Shown piece after piece: positions 7,981-16,026 of a stretch of 42,759 nt of DNA. Below the pieces are notes generated by a model. The model was not told where the DNA came from and did not search any database. It was given only the letters and a program-made list of their open reading frames with translations. Origin of the DNA: JAPLKX01 sp035530195 (GTDB lineage Bacteria > Hydrogenedentota > Hydrogenedentia > Hydrogenedentales > SLHB01); assembly GCA_035530195.1 (NCBI GenBank), contig DATKVG010000098.1:1-42759 (forward strand), read 5' to 3'. Position numbers and translations under genes: made by a program. The stretch's first letter is position 1. Each line of letters opens with the position of its first letter.

Positions 7981-8085
7981 TTCCTGCTGGCAAATAGCTA
8001 AAGCACCGCAATACACTCAAATAAAGACAAATAGCCCTTTTCCCTATAAGGAAATTAAGTTGTGCGAATTGGGAAGACACAGCCT

Positions 8086-8159
8086 CAAGGACCTCACTTC
8101 CACCACCACACCGCCCTTGGGCGGGCCGGTGTGGTGGTGTATGTTCGGGTTGGTCCTTG
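8086..8159. repeat. Two-tier perfect stem-loop
   Basis: An outer perfect 8-bp stem CAAGGACC/GGTCCTTG (8086-8093 with 8152-8159) encloses a perfect 13-bp stem (8101-8113 with 8127-8139) with a GC-rich loop. No T-run follows on either strand. It lies about 80 nt after the radical SAM gene stop and may end that transcript, act as an RNA element, or be a palindromic repeat. Confidence 0.65.
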
Positions 8160-8237
8160 CCCGGACAGCAGATTTCTAAGAATTATTATAGGTTGCGATT
8201 CCGCCAACTGAGAATAGGCGAGACGTTGCAGGCCGGT

Positions 8238-9683
8238 TCAATGCAGCCGCAGCCGGTCTTTTCGGCCGGGGACGCGGCGGAAATCGGTTTCGACCAAAGC
8301 TGCGGCCGGCTCATTTTCCATGCCGCCATCTGTGATGAGAAACTCGAAAAGCAGCCTCGCGGAATCAGCCAGTGGAAACGCGTGGGTCTGTTTTGTTTTT
8401 CCCCAGAGACCATCTGAAAACGCCATGAAAGTCTGGAATGGGGAGGCGGCGTTTTTCCAGATTGCGGGGCAGCTTTGCGGGAAGTTGCCGGAGTTGTAAT
8501 AGATGTCGAAGTATCGGGCGAACCGTTTGATGCGCTCGATGTCATGGGCGTCGATCAGATCGGTCTCGAGGACGTCGTACGGCGGGTCGGGCCTGAACGT
8601 CATGCTGTGGGGGCCGGCGTACCGCGCGAGGGGCGTGCCTTTGAGCCGTTTGAGAATGCCGACCTGCAACTCGTGCGGCCGCAACGCCACCAGCGCGTCA
8701 AACCCCCGGCCGAACGAGTCAAGACTCTCGCCCGGCAACCCGGCAATGAGGTCGGCGTGGAGGATTGCGCCGGTCTGGTTGCGCAGGAACTGGAGGTTTT
8801 CAATCGTTTTCTCCACATTCTGGCGGCGGGAAACGGCCTCAAGCGTTTCGGGGTTGCAGCTTTGGACGCCTGCTTCAAGGTGCAGGGCGCCCGGCGGAAA
8901 CTGGGCAAACAGATCGAGCGTGGCCGGTGTCAGCCGATCGGGGACGATCTCGAAATGGAGCCGGACCCCGTCCTTGCGCGCAAGGAAAAAGCCGAGAATC
9001 GCTTCGACGCGATCCGGGCGCAGGTTGAACGTGCGGTCAACGAATTTGAACCGGCGCGCGCCGCGTTTCATCAGGCCCGCCAGATCGGCCAGAAACGGCT
9101 CGAGCGGGAACTCGCGCACGCCACGCTCGATAGAAGAAAGGCAAAAGGCGCAACGGTACGGGCAACCGCGCGAGCTCTCGACGTACAGGGTGCGGCGGGC
9201 GATATCCTCGCCGGTGTATTCGTCGTACGGCGAGCGGAGCCGGTCGAGATCGCCGGGCGGATCGTACAGGACTTTTTCCGCGGGAGGCTTTCCGGCCATC
9301 ACGCGTGCGGCGAGATCCGCAAACGCCGGTTCGCCTTCGCCACATACGAGATAGTCGGCACAATTGAACAGCGCCGTGCCTTCATACTCGTACGAAATCT
9401 CGGGGCCGCCCACTACGACGGTAATCTCGGGCCGCTCCGCTTTTATCAGCCGGACGGTTTCCGTAATAAGGCCGATGTTCCAGATATATACACCGAGGCC
9501 GATCACCCGCGGGTCATAGTCGATCAGTGTGCGCGCTATGTGCATGGCGTCGTCGCGTATCGTGAACTCGCGAATCAGCGCGCGGTCGCGCAACGGGCCG
9601 AGATTGGCGTGCAGCCACCTCAAGCCAAAGGCTGTGTGGCCATACCGGGCGTTGGCCGTCGCGAGGACGATCGGGATGTCCAT
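8238..9683 (-). CDS. B12-binding radical SAM protein (DUF4080 type)
   Basis: A 481-residue cytoplasmic enzyme. The N-terminal third is a cobalamin-binding-like Rossmann domain ('VLATANARYGHTAFGLRWL', 'VVVGGPEISYE'). A radical SAM TIM-barrel core follows, with the CxxxCxxC cluster motif at C174, C178 and C181 ('GCPYRCAFC'). The C-terminal region is that of DUF4080 proteins. The substrate is unknown for this family. No Shine-Dalgarno sequence precedes the ATG (9681-9683), but a TATAAT lies only seven nucleotides upstream, so the mRNA may be leaderless. A 9-bp tandem repeat sits immediately upstream. Confidence 0.88.
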   Translation of the reverse strand: MDIPIVLATANARYGHTAFGLRWLHANLGPLRDRALIREFTIRDDAMHIARTLIDYDPRVIGLGVYIWNIGLITETVRLIKAERPEITVVVGGPEISYEYEGTALFNCADYLVCGEGEPAFADLAARVMAGKPPAEKVLYDPPGDLDRLRSPYDEYTGEDIARRTLYVESSRGCPYRCAFCLSSIERGVREFPLEPFLADLAGLMKRGARRFKFVDRTFNLRPDRVEAILGFFLARKDGVRLHFEIVPDRLTPATLDLFAQFPPGALHLEAGVQSCNPETLEAVSRRQNVEKTIENLQFLRNQTGAILHADLIAGLPGESLDSFGRGFDALVALRPHELQVGILKRLKGTPLARYAGPHSMTFRPDPPYDVLETDLIDAHDIERIKRFARYFDIYYNSGNFPQSCPAIWKNAASPFQTFMAFSDGLWGKTKQTHAFPLADSARLLFEFLITDGGMENEPAAALVETDFRRVPGRKDRLRLH

Positions 9684-9689
9684 GGGATA

Positions 9690-9695
9690 ATTATA
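9690..9695 (-). promoter_or_regulatory. Possible -10 box of a leaderless radical SAM transcript
   Basis: A perfect TATAAT on the minus strand ends seven nucleotides before the ATG at 9683. The spacing places the transcription start at or next to the ATG, and no ribosome binding site is present. No good -35 box is seen; the expected position falls in the 9-bp repeat array. Confidence 0.45.
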
Positions 9696-9703
9696 GCGGG
9701 GGA

Positions 9704-9748
9704 GTGGACACTTTGGACATTGTGGACATAGTGGACACTGTGGACGTG
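9704..9748. repeat. 9-bp tandem repeat (GTGGACANN), five units
   Basis: Five contiguous 9-nt units with the core TGGACA or TGGACG. The array lies in the promoter region of the radical SAM gene, ending eight bases from its TATAAT. Such short arrays can change copy number by slippage. Confidence 0.75.
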
Positions 9749-9875
9749 GGGTTCCGCGGTGGGGTCGAGCTCCTGCTCGACCGGGCTTCCCACCGCTGAC
9801 TCGGGTTATGGTTCGCCGCCCCCACCGCTACCACACGGTCGCGCGGGAGCGCGACCCCACCGCACCGGCCTCCAG

Positions 9876-10706
9876 TCACTTCTGCTTAATCGGCACTCCG
9901 CAATCTGAAAATGCGCAATTGGCGGCGGGCGAGTTGATTTCGTAGGCGGTGAAACCGATGTAGCGCGAAGTGCCGTTGAAAATACTGGGGAAGGGCGCCG
10001 CGGCGACTTTTTCCTCTTTGGAACTTGCGTGGTAAAACAGGCCGCCGTCTTCATCCCGGATGAACAGGCCGCAGTGGAGCGTGAACAGCCAGTCGGTTTT
10101 GCCTATCAACAAGATAAGCGCGGGGCTGGGTAATTCTGCTTCGGCAGTGGCGGCGGAAGCCGCGGGCACGTAATCAAGGGTCATTTCCTCGTCGACGGCG
10201 GTGGCGGCCAGCGTTTCGATTTGTTTCAGGGTATAGAAATGCCGGCGGCCGATGGTGCGTGTAGATTTTTCGGTGGCGGCGCCGAGCGAGTCCGTTACGT
10301 TTTTGCAGAACGCGTTGCTGCCGATCCAGTCGGCCACCATGAAATGATTTCGGTTTTCAAATGCGATCTCGCCGTTGCGGTACCGGATTTTCTGCAGGAG
10401 GTCAAAGGCATCCCGATAAGATTTTGCAGCGGCCAACGCGAGCGTTTGTTCAACAAACGTGACGCAGTCGACCTTCGAGAGGTCCATGAGCGGATCGGCA
10501 TCGTAGGGCGCGCCGGGGCCTTCTCCGAGCGGGTCGGGGGCGTACGGAGTGCCAATCGCGGCGCGGGCAAGATCGGCCACCCGGCCGGCGTACCGGCACT
10601 GGCGCGCGTTGAGGCCGGCCAGACAGGCGTCTACGTCCGCCGGCGTCATTTCAAACAGCGGCACCGCAAACATGGCCATCGAAACCAAAATCACCATTCG
10701 GTTCAT
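9876..10706 (-). CDS. DUF1460 family exported protein (NlpC/P60-like)
   Basis: A 276-residue protein. An N-terminal hydrophobic segment (about residues 3-18) suggests export. The body matches DUF1460: 'PLMDLSKVDCVTFVEQTLALA' with the presumed nucleophile C81, then 'RYRNGEIAFENRNHFMVADWI'. Members have a papain-like NlpC/P60 fold, and some are reported as peptidoglycan amidases; activity here is inferred. The C-terminal segment 'FYHASSKEEKV' is also typical. The start is the ATG at 10704-10706. It stands alone on the minus strand, divergent from the VWA gene. Confidence 0.8.
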   Translation of the reverse strand: MNRMVILVSMAMFAVPLFEMTPADVDACLAGLNARQCRYAGRVADLARAAIGTPYAPDPLGEGPGAPYDADPLMDLSKVDCVTFVEQTLALAAAKSYRDAFDLLQKIRYRNGEIAFENRNHFMVADWIGSNAFCKNVTDSLGAATEKSTRTIGRRHFYTLKQIETLAATAVDEEMTLDYVPAASAATAEAELPSPALILLIGKTDWLFTLHCGLFIRDEDGGLFYHASSKEEKVAAAPFPSIFNGTSRYIGFTAYEINSPAANCAFSDCGVPIKQK

Positions 10707-10774
10707 TCTCCCAAACCGAATATACCAAAAGCCCGTTGGAAAAAGCAGGCGCGGTCGTCTCGCCCGTGCCGTCA

Positions 10775-10865
10775 GGAAATATGGGGACGCTGCCCTAATT
10801 TCCAGTAGAACGCTTTTTCGATATTCCAGGCCCGAAAGAAATTAGGGCAGCGTCCCCATATTTCC
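10775..10865. mobile_element. 91-bp element with perfect 28-bp inverted repeats
   Basis: Arms 10775-10802 and 10838-10865 are exact reverse complements over 28 bp, around a 35-nt loop. The arm core (GGGGACGCTGCCCTAATT) is one I recall from REP/RAYT-type elements in many environmental genomes, which is memory and not a search result. There is no ORF inside. It lies between the divergent DUF1460 and VWA genes. Confidence 0.75.
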
Positions 10866-10868
10866 CTC

Positions 10869-10897
10869 TTGCCTTGTGCGGTAAAAGGAGTTAGTAT
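10869..10897 (+). promoter_or_regulatory. Possible sigma-70 promoter of the VWA gene
   Basis: TTGCCT (10869-10874) and TAGTAT (10892-10897) are spaced by 17 bp, each matching four of six consensus bases. It lies about 55 nt before the VWA start and directly abuts the inverted-repeat element. Confidence 0.35.
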
Positions 10898-10954
10898 TGC
10901 GGCGAGTTCCGGGAAGCGAGTGTGATTGATGCTTATTAGAAAGGGGAAATAACC

Positions 10955-12088
10955 ATGAAGATGCTGAGTGTGGTTACGTTGTTGGCGGTGGCGTTGGTCG
11001 CGTTGCCGGCGGGAGCGCAGTTGCCGCCATCGACGAGTCTTGAAGGGTTCGGGTTAAAGATTTTCCGCGTGGAAAGCGCCCTTTACCCGTTTGTGCAGGT
11101 GTACTTCCGCACGTTCGACCAGAATATGATGCCGCTGGTGAACCTCAACGAGTTGAATATCGGCATCATGGTCAAAGGCCGCTCGTACGACATGGCCAAG
11201 CGGCAGTACATGGTGCAGTCGATACGCAACCGCGAAGAAGCCATCCGCACCGTCCTTGTCATTGATTGCAGCAAAACCATGGCAGGCCCGCCGTTCACCG
11301 AAGCCCTCAGAGCGATGGCCCGGTACATCGACAGCAAGCGCAAACAGGACCAGGTCGCCGTGATCGCCGTGAACGACGCGACGCCCGGATACGAGGTGGT
11401 GTCGAATTTCGAGCGGGACGGCGCGGCGCTGGGCAGGCGGCTTGGCGACGTCCGGTGCGACGGGAATACGACACGCCTGTTTGATGCGATCGCGGCCGCG
11501 ATGCAGATGTGCGGGATGGTGTCGCAAGGCGGCACGCAGACCAGCGACGCCGAGTACATCGTGTCGAGCTCGATCGTCGTGTTTTCAGACGGCAAAGACG
11601 AAGGCAGCAGCCTGTCGCGCGAAGAGTTGAACAGCCGCATCACCGCGCTGAGAATCCCCATCCCCATTTACTCGTTGGCCTATACAAAAGTCGATCCGAC
11701 GCATCTGAAAAACCTCGAGGCGCTGTCCAAGAATTCGTTCGGAATCTATTACCCGCTGGGCGAATCGATCGAGCGGATGCAGCGGTGCGTCGAAGAAATT
11801 CAAAATATCCTGCAGAACGACTACGTGGTCACATTCCGGGCGTACTTGCCGGTGGATGGCGAAAGCCATGCTTTGAAGGTTGGGCTCGAGTATCCGTCGC
11901 GCAGCGGTAAAATGACCTACCAGAGCACCGAATTCGAGGCTATCGAGCCGCCACCGGTAAAGCAAATCCTCGATGCCCAGGCCAAGGTCGCGCAGATGCT
12001 CCAGCCGCTGCCGGACGGCAACCCGTACATGCAAAACCCCCATGTGACCGCCACTCCGGCTGAGGCGCCCGCCGCACCGCCGCAATAA
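10955..12088 (+). CDS. Secreted von Willebrand factor A domain protein
   Basis: A 377-residue protein with a clear signal peptide (residues 1-21, cleavage after 'PAGA'). The VWA domain spans about 98-280. It carries a MIDAS motif D104-C-S106-K-T108 in 'VLVIDCSKTMAG', a second conserved Thr in 'GNTTRLFDAI', and 'IVVFSDGKDEGSS'. It resembles the secreted 'VWFA-related' proteins of acidobacterial and planctomycete-like genomes, likely protein-binding with a metal ion. The tail is Pro/Ala-rich. AGGGG precedes the ATG. The glycosidase gene follows after 39 nt, so the two are probably co-transcribed. Confidence 0.85.
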   Translation: MKMLSVVTLLAVALVALPAGAQLPPSTSLEGFGLKIFRVESALYPFVQVYFRTFDQNMMPLVNLNELNIGIMVKGRSYDMAKRQYMVQSIRNREEAIRTVLVIDCSKTMAGPPFTEALRAMARYIDSKRKQDQVAVIAVNDATPGYEVVSNFERDGAALGRRLGDVRCDGNTTRLFDAIAAAMQMCGMVSQGGTQTSDAEYIVSSSIVVFSDGKDEGSSLSREELNSRITALRIPIPIYSLAYTKVDPTHLKNLEALSKNSFGIYYPLGESIERMQRCVEEIQNILQNDYVVTFRAYLPVDGESHALKVGLEYPSRSGKMTYQSTEFEAIEPPPVKQILDAQAKVAQMLQPLPDGNPYMQNPHVTATPAEAPAAPPQ

Positions 12089-12127
12089 GCGCCGTGCGCG
12101 ACGGCCGTGCAGGAAGGGAGCTTGCCG

Positions 12128-13258
12128 ATGCCTGTTTTACTGGCCCTGGTTCTTGTGTCGATCGCGCAACCGGGACCGGTGCTGGGTGTGCAGGACGGCC
12201 AGTTTACGCTGGACGGCCGGCTGGCGTTTCTCCTCGGTTGCAGCTACTACGGCGCGTTGGGAGTCAATGATGAGGCCGCGCTCGAGGCGGACTTGAACGA
12301 CCTCGAGCGCATCGGCTTCAACTGGATCCGCGTGTGGGCGACCTGGAACGCATTCGGCAACGACACCTCGGTCTTGACCGCTGACGGCGCGCCCAACGCG
12401 CGTTGCCTCGATCGCCTGACACGGTTGTGCGAAATGGCCGGGAAACGCGGGATGGTGGTCGAAGTAACCGTGAGCCGGGGTGAGGACGACTGTTTTCCCC
12501 ATGACGTAAAGAGCCACCTGGCGGTTGTGGAACAACTGGCGCGGACGGTGAAGCCGTTTCGCAACGTCTATTTCGATCTCGGCAACGAGCGCAATGTACG
12601 CGACGGCCGGTACGTGCCAATGGGGGAAGTGGCAAAACTCGCTGCCGCTGTCAAGGCCATCGATCCCGAAAGGGTATGCACCGCCAGTAACGCGGGCGGC
12701 GATCTCGAACCCGAGAAAGCCACCCGGTACATGACCGAGGGCCGCGTGGATTTCATTGCGCCGCACCGTCACCGCGATCCCGAGACGCCGGCCGGAACGG
12801 AAGCCTACACGCGATCGTTGCGGCGCGCCTTGGAAGAGGCGGGGCGCGTTGTGCCGGTCCATTTCCAGGAGCCGTTCAGACGCGGCTATCAGGACTGGGC
12901 GCCGTCCGCCGAGGATTTCATGCGCGACCTCGAGGGGGCGCGCGACGGCGGCGCGGCGGGCTGGTGTTTTCACAACGGCGCCACACGCTCGGCCAACGAC
13001 GGCCGCCCGCGCAGAAGTTTTGACATGCGGCGGGGCGAGGGCCGGCTGTTCGCGCAGTTGGACGCCGAGGAGTTGCGGTTTTTTCGCCTTCTGGAGCAAC
13101 AGAATTCGAAGAGCGATCACGCCGTAGTGGACGCTAACACGACTTTTTTGGAAAGAGCTCTTGGGACGCCACTGGTTTCGAGCGAGGGGATCCTCACGCC
13201 CTGCCAGGGGACGTCAGGAACAGTAAAATTAGCCACCGGCTGGCAGGGCTCAGGATGA
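12128..13258 (+). CDS. Exported GH5-like glycoside hydrolase
   Basis: A 376-residue protein with a signal peptide (about 1-20). A TIM-barrel glycosidase fold is indicated by 'LNDLERIGFNWIRVWATWNAF', the clan-A acid/base motif 'YFDLGNERN' (E154) and a candidate nucleophile in 'VPVHFQEPF' (E248). The substrate cannot be told from sequence. I chose the ATG at 12128 because GGAAGGGAG precedes it; a GTG seven codons upstream is less likely. From about residue 344 onward, all 33 C-terminal residues and the stop codon come from a copy of the dispersed repeat (13158-13266), so the natural C-terminus has been replaced or extended. Confidence 0.82.
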   Translation: MPVLLALVLVSIAQPGPVLGVQDGQFTLDGRLAFLLGCSYYGALGVNDEAALEADLNDLERIGFNWIRVWATWNAFGNDTSVLTADGAPNARCLDRLTRLCEMAGKRGMVVEVTVSRGEDDCFPHDVKSHLAVVEQLARTVKPFRNVYFDLGNERNVRDGRYVPMGEVAKLAAAVKAIDPERVCTASNAGGDLEPEKATRYMTEGRVDFIAPHRHRDPETPAGTEAYTRSLRRALEEAGRVVPVHFQEPFRRGYQDWAPSAEDFMRDLEGARDGGAAGWCFHNGATRSANDGRPRRSFDMRRGEGRLFAQLDAEELRFFRLLEQQNSKSDHAVVDANTTFLERALGTPLVSSEGILTPCQGTSGTVKLATGWQGSG

Positions 13259-13266
13259 CAGGCTTT
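13158..13266. repeat. Dispersed intergenic repeat, copy 2 (inside a CDS 3' end)
   Basis: Same family as 1-121 and 36313-36433. The outer arms and the inner GCCCTGCCA/TGGCAGGGC stem are intact, but the loop sequence has diverged. It supplies the last 33 codons and the TGA of the glycoside hydrolase gene. The following 60 nt resemble the sequence downstream of copy 1 at about 143-200 (ACAAAAAA, then CTCGCTCAGGA). Confidence 0.8.
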
Positions 13267-13328
13267 AATTTTAGTTTTGCGTAACAAAAAAATCGTTTGA
13301 GAGGGTGTTCTCGCTCAGGAGTAGACTA

Positions 13329-16001
13329 ATGGCTACAGAAAACCGGTCGGCGATCCCGGCTACCGGCGATGTGACGATGCCGAGCGGCGGAATCAGTCGC
13401 GGGCCTTGCGTGGTGTCGCTAAACCCGGCCCTCGTGTACCGCGAGTACGCGCTTGATGCTCCGTCGATCACCGTGGGCCGGGACGCGGAATCCTGCGACA
13501 TCGTCTGCTCGGGCGCCACGATATCGCGCAGGCACTTCCGCATCCACCTGAAAGACGGGTCGTATTACCTCCAGGACCTCAACTCGACCAACGGCGTATT
13601 TGTCAACCGCCGCCGAATCCTTACTGAAACCCGCCTCAACGACGGCGATCTGATCGGCATCGGGTCCGAGTCGATCGACCACCTGCGGTTTCAAACTGAA
13701 ACCGGGCGGAAGAAGGCGTGGACAGTCGAGTTGCCGGCCAAACAGGCTTGGACGATTGGTCGGAGCCCGCAGAGCGACGTGACGCTGGCGTTCGAGTCGG
13801 CCGTGTCGTGGCGTCACGCCACGTTGCGGCCCCGCGGCGGCCGCATCGAGATCGTGGACGGCGGCAGCCTCAACGGGACGTGGCTCAACGGCCGGCGCGT
13901 CGGCAAATGCGTGCTTGAACCGACGGACGCGGTCATGATTGGCTCGACCGTGCTGCGATTCGAGCTGCTGCCGGACGGCCGGTTGCGCGTGATCCGCCGC
14001 GACTGCGGCGACGAAATCGCGGTGGAGTGCATCGGCCTGACGCGGCAGGTCGGCGGCCGGGCCGGGCGGAAGATTCTCGACCGGGTCAGCCTGTGTATCA
14101 AGCCGGGCGAGTTTGTCGGGCTGCTCGGGCCGAGCGGCGCGGGCAAATCGACCTTGCTCAAGGCCATCAACGGCTACAACCCGCCCGGCTACGGCTGCGT
14201 GTTGCTCAATGAGACGCCGCTGTACCGGTCGTTCGACATGTTCCGCAACAGCATCGGCTATGTCCCGCAAGACGACATCGTGCATCCCGAACTCACGGTC
14301 GAATCGAGCCTTGACTACGTGGCGCGGCTGCGATTGCCCGCCGACGTGACGACCGAGCAGCGGCGCGACCTCATCGACTCGACCATCGAGACGCTCGGCC
14401 TGAGCCATGTCCGCAAGAGCCGAATCAGCGAACTCAGCGGGGGCCAGCGCAAACGCGTGTCGATTGGGTGCGAACTGATCACGCGCCCAAGCCTGCTGTT
14501 CCTTGACGAGCCGACCTCGGGCATGGACCCCAGCACGGAAGAGCGGCTGATGCGCCACTTCCAGTCGATGGCGCGGCGCGGCACCACCATCCTGATCACC
14601 ACGCACATCCTCTACAACCTCGACATGCTCGACCGGGTCGTTATCTTGGCGCGGGGCCGGCTCGTGTTTTTTGGGACGCCCCGCGAGGCGATGCAATTCT
14701 TCACCATCGACGGCAAACCGGTCGAGCGGGCCACGCAGATTTTCGATATCCTCGAAGCCATCGGCGCACCGTCCGGCGCCGATTCCAAGGACGCGGTTGC
14801 GGCCGAGTACGAGCGCAAATACCTCGAGTCGGAGTTGTACAAGCGCCACGTGTGCGGCGAGATGTCCGAGATGGGCGGCCAGATGCTGACGTTCGCGCAA
14901 CAGGATGGCCAGACCGGCGGCAAAACGCGCGACGACGACGCGGCCAAAGGCGCGCAGCGCAAGCATCTTAAGTCGCTGCTCGAAGCGCCGGCCGTCGGCA
15001 GCCGCAAGGGCCTGTCGCTGGACGTGGTATCGCCGCGGTCGCTGTCTACGCTGACGCGGCGCAATTTCGCGATCAAGCTGGTGTCGTTGAAGCGTGCGCT
15101 GTTTTACTTGACGGTCCCGCTGGTGCTGGCGCTGGTGACGCTGTCGCTGCGGACGGCCGATTTCCCCGACGACGCGCTGATGGCGCAGAAAAAAACGGAA
15201 ATTGCCACGCAAATTCATGGCGGCCGAGTCGACCTCGGCGATCCCATCAAAAAACTGCTTGCGCCCGACGGGCTGAACGACCCGCGGCCCGCCGAAGACG
15301 TCGTGTTCAACCTGAAACACGAGGGCCTGCCCAACCTGCCCACGCCGATAAGCGTACTGCTGATGTTCGTGATGACGTCGGTCTTTATGGGGACGCTGAT
15401 GTCGTGCCTGGACCTCTCGACCGAGCGGCCCATCTACATCCGCGAGCGGATGGCCAACCAGAAGATCGCCGATTACGTCGGCTCGAAACTGCCGTTTCTT
15501 CTGGCGATCACGGCGGTCCAGATTCTCGTATTTCTGGCGTTGTGCCGGTTGAAACCGGGGCTGCGCCAGTTCGATTTCCCGTCGGCCTACCTGGCGATGG
15601 TGGCGATGGCGTGGACGTCATGCGCGCTGGGCCTGTTCCTCAGCGCGATCGACCCGACCGCGGGGCAGTTCAGCGTGGTGCTGGCGATCGTGGCGGTGCT
15701 CCCTCAACTGGTATTTTCCGGCGGGCTCGGGCCGGACTTCTACGCGGGCATGTCCACCGTCATGAAAGTGTTCGCAAACGCGCTGCCGGCGCGGTGGGGG
15801 CTCGAGATGCTGACCTCGGCGTTTTACCACCATCCGGATCGCGCCGCGCTCGAGTGGATAACGCGTTTCGTGCCCGATAGCATTGGATTTGATTTCGGCC
15901 CGAAGGTATACTGGCGCAACACGCTCGTTCTGGCGGGCCAGGCGTTCGGCTGGCTGGTGCTTTGCAGCCTGGCGCTGAAACGCCTGGACAAGGCAAGATG
16001 A
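13329..16001 (+). CDS. Double-FHA domain ABC transporter (ATPase-permease fusion)
   Basis: An 890-residue inner-membrane protein. Two forkhead-associated domains bind phosphothreonine: FHA1 (about 46-100, with 'VGRDAESCDI', 'ISRRHF', 'NSTNG') and FHA2 (about 140-190, with 'IGRSPQSDV', 'SWRHA', 'LNGTWLNG'). An ABC ATPase follows (Walker A GPSGAGKS 267-274, LSGGQ 369-373, Walker B LLFLDE 389-394), then an ABC2-type permease (about 575-890, six likely TM segments). This order is the same as mycobacterial Rv1747. The start at ATG 13329 has AGGAG seven bases upstream; that AGGAG lies in repeat-like sequence. The kinase that could phosphorylate it is 25 nt downstream. Confidence 0.93.
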   Translation: MATENRSAIPATGDVTMPSGGISRGPCVVSLNPALVYREYALDAPSITVGRDAESCDIVCSGATISRRHFRIHLKDGSYYLQDLNSTNGVFVNRRRILTETRLNDGDLIGIGSESIDHLRFQTETGRKKAWTVELPAKQAWTIGRSPQSDVTLAFESAVSWRHATLRPRGGRIEIVDGGSLNGTWLNGRRVGKCVLEPTDAVMIGSTVLRFELLPDGRLRVIRRDCGDEIAVECIGLTRQVGGRAGRKILDRVSLCIKPGEFVGLLGPSGAGKSTLLKAINGYNPPGYGCVLLNETPLYRSFDMFRNSIGYVPQDDIVHPELTVESSLDYVARLRLPADVTTEQRRDLIDSTIETLGLSHVRKSRISELSGGQRKRVSIGCELITRPSLLFLDEPTSGMDPSTEERLMRHFQSMARRGTTILITTHILYNLDMLDRVVILARGRLVFFGTPREAMQFFTIDGKPVERATQIFDILEAIGAPSGADSKDAVAAEYERKYLESELYKRHVCGEMSEMGGQMLTFAQQDGQTGGKTRDDDAAKGAQRKHLKSLLEAPAVGSRKGLSLDVVSPRSLSTLTRRNFAIKLVSLKRALFYLTVPLVLALVTLSLRTADFPDDALMAQKKTEIATQIHGGRVDLGDPIKKLLAPDGLNDPRPAEDVVFNLKHEGLPNLPTPISVLLMFVMTSVFMGTLMSCLDLSTERPIYIRERMANQKIADYVGSKLPFLLAITAVQILVFLALCRLKPGLRQFDFPSAYLAMVAMAWTSCALGLFLSAIDPTAGQFSVVLAIVAVLPQLVFSGGLGPDFYAGMSTVMKVFANALPARWGLEMLTSAFYHHPDRAALEWITRFVPDSIGFDFGPKVYWRNTLVLAGQAFGWLVLCSLALKRLDKAR

Positions 16002-16026
16002 ATTTCGGATTGACGAAGGTCTTTCA

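Larger units (their letters stand above)
7561..8237. other. Long intergenic region upstream of the flgB operon
   Basis: This 677-nt gap separates the radical SAM gene stop from flgB. It holds the sigma-54 promoter next to flgB, a pair of REP-like hairpins (7932-7980) and a strong two-tier stem-loop (8086-8159). I see no convincing gene; the short frames crossing it have no family resemblance. Between 7640 and 7920 I see no defined motif, though enhancer-binding sites for a sigma-54 activator would be expected here. Confidence 0.6.

Noticed and set aside
7920..8000. A possible c-di-GMP riboswitch upstream of the flagellar operon
   Set aside because: The hairpins lack the conserved GEMM core (CACGCA...GCAAAGCC...GGGTTGCC-like) and lie upstream of the sigma-54 promoter, outside the flgB mRNA.
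8157..8417. An 86-codon plus-strand ORF overlapping the radical SAM gene end
   Set aside because: Most of it is antisense to conserved C-terminal radical SAM sequence, and no ribosome binding site is present.
9704..9748. A CRISPR-like array
   Set aside because: Units are 9 bp with no spacers; this is a simple tandem repeat. No other array in the window has CRISPR geometry.
13419..15320. A 633-codon minus-strand frame opposite the FHA-ABC gene
   Set aside because: The plus strand carries complete FHA and ABC motifs; the minus frame is Arg/Gln/His-rich shadow sequence.
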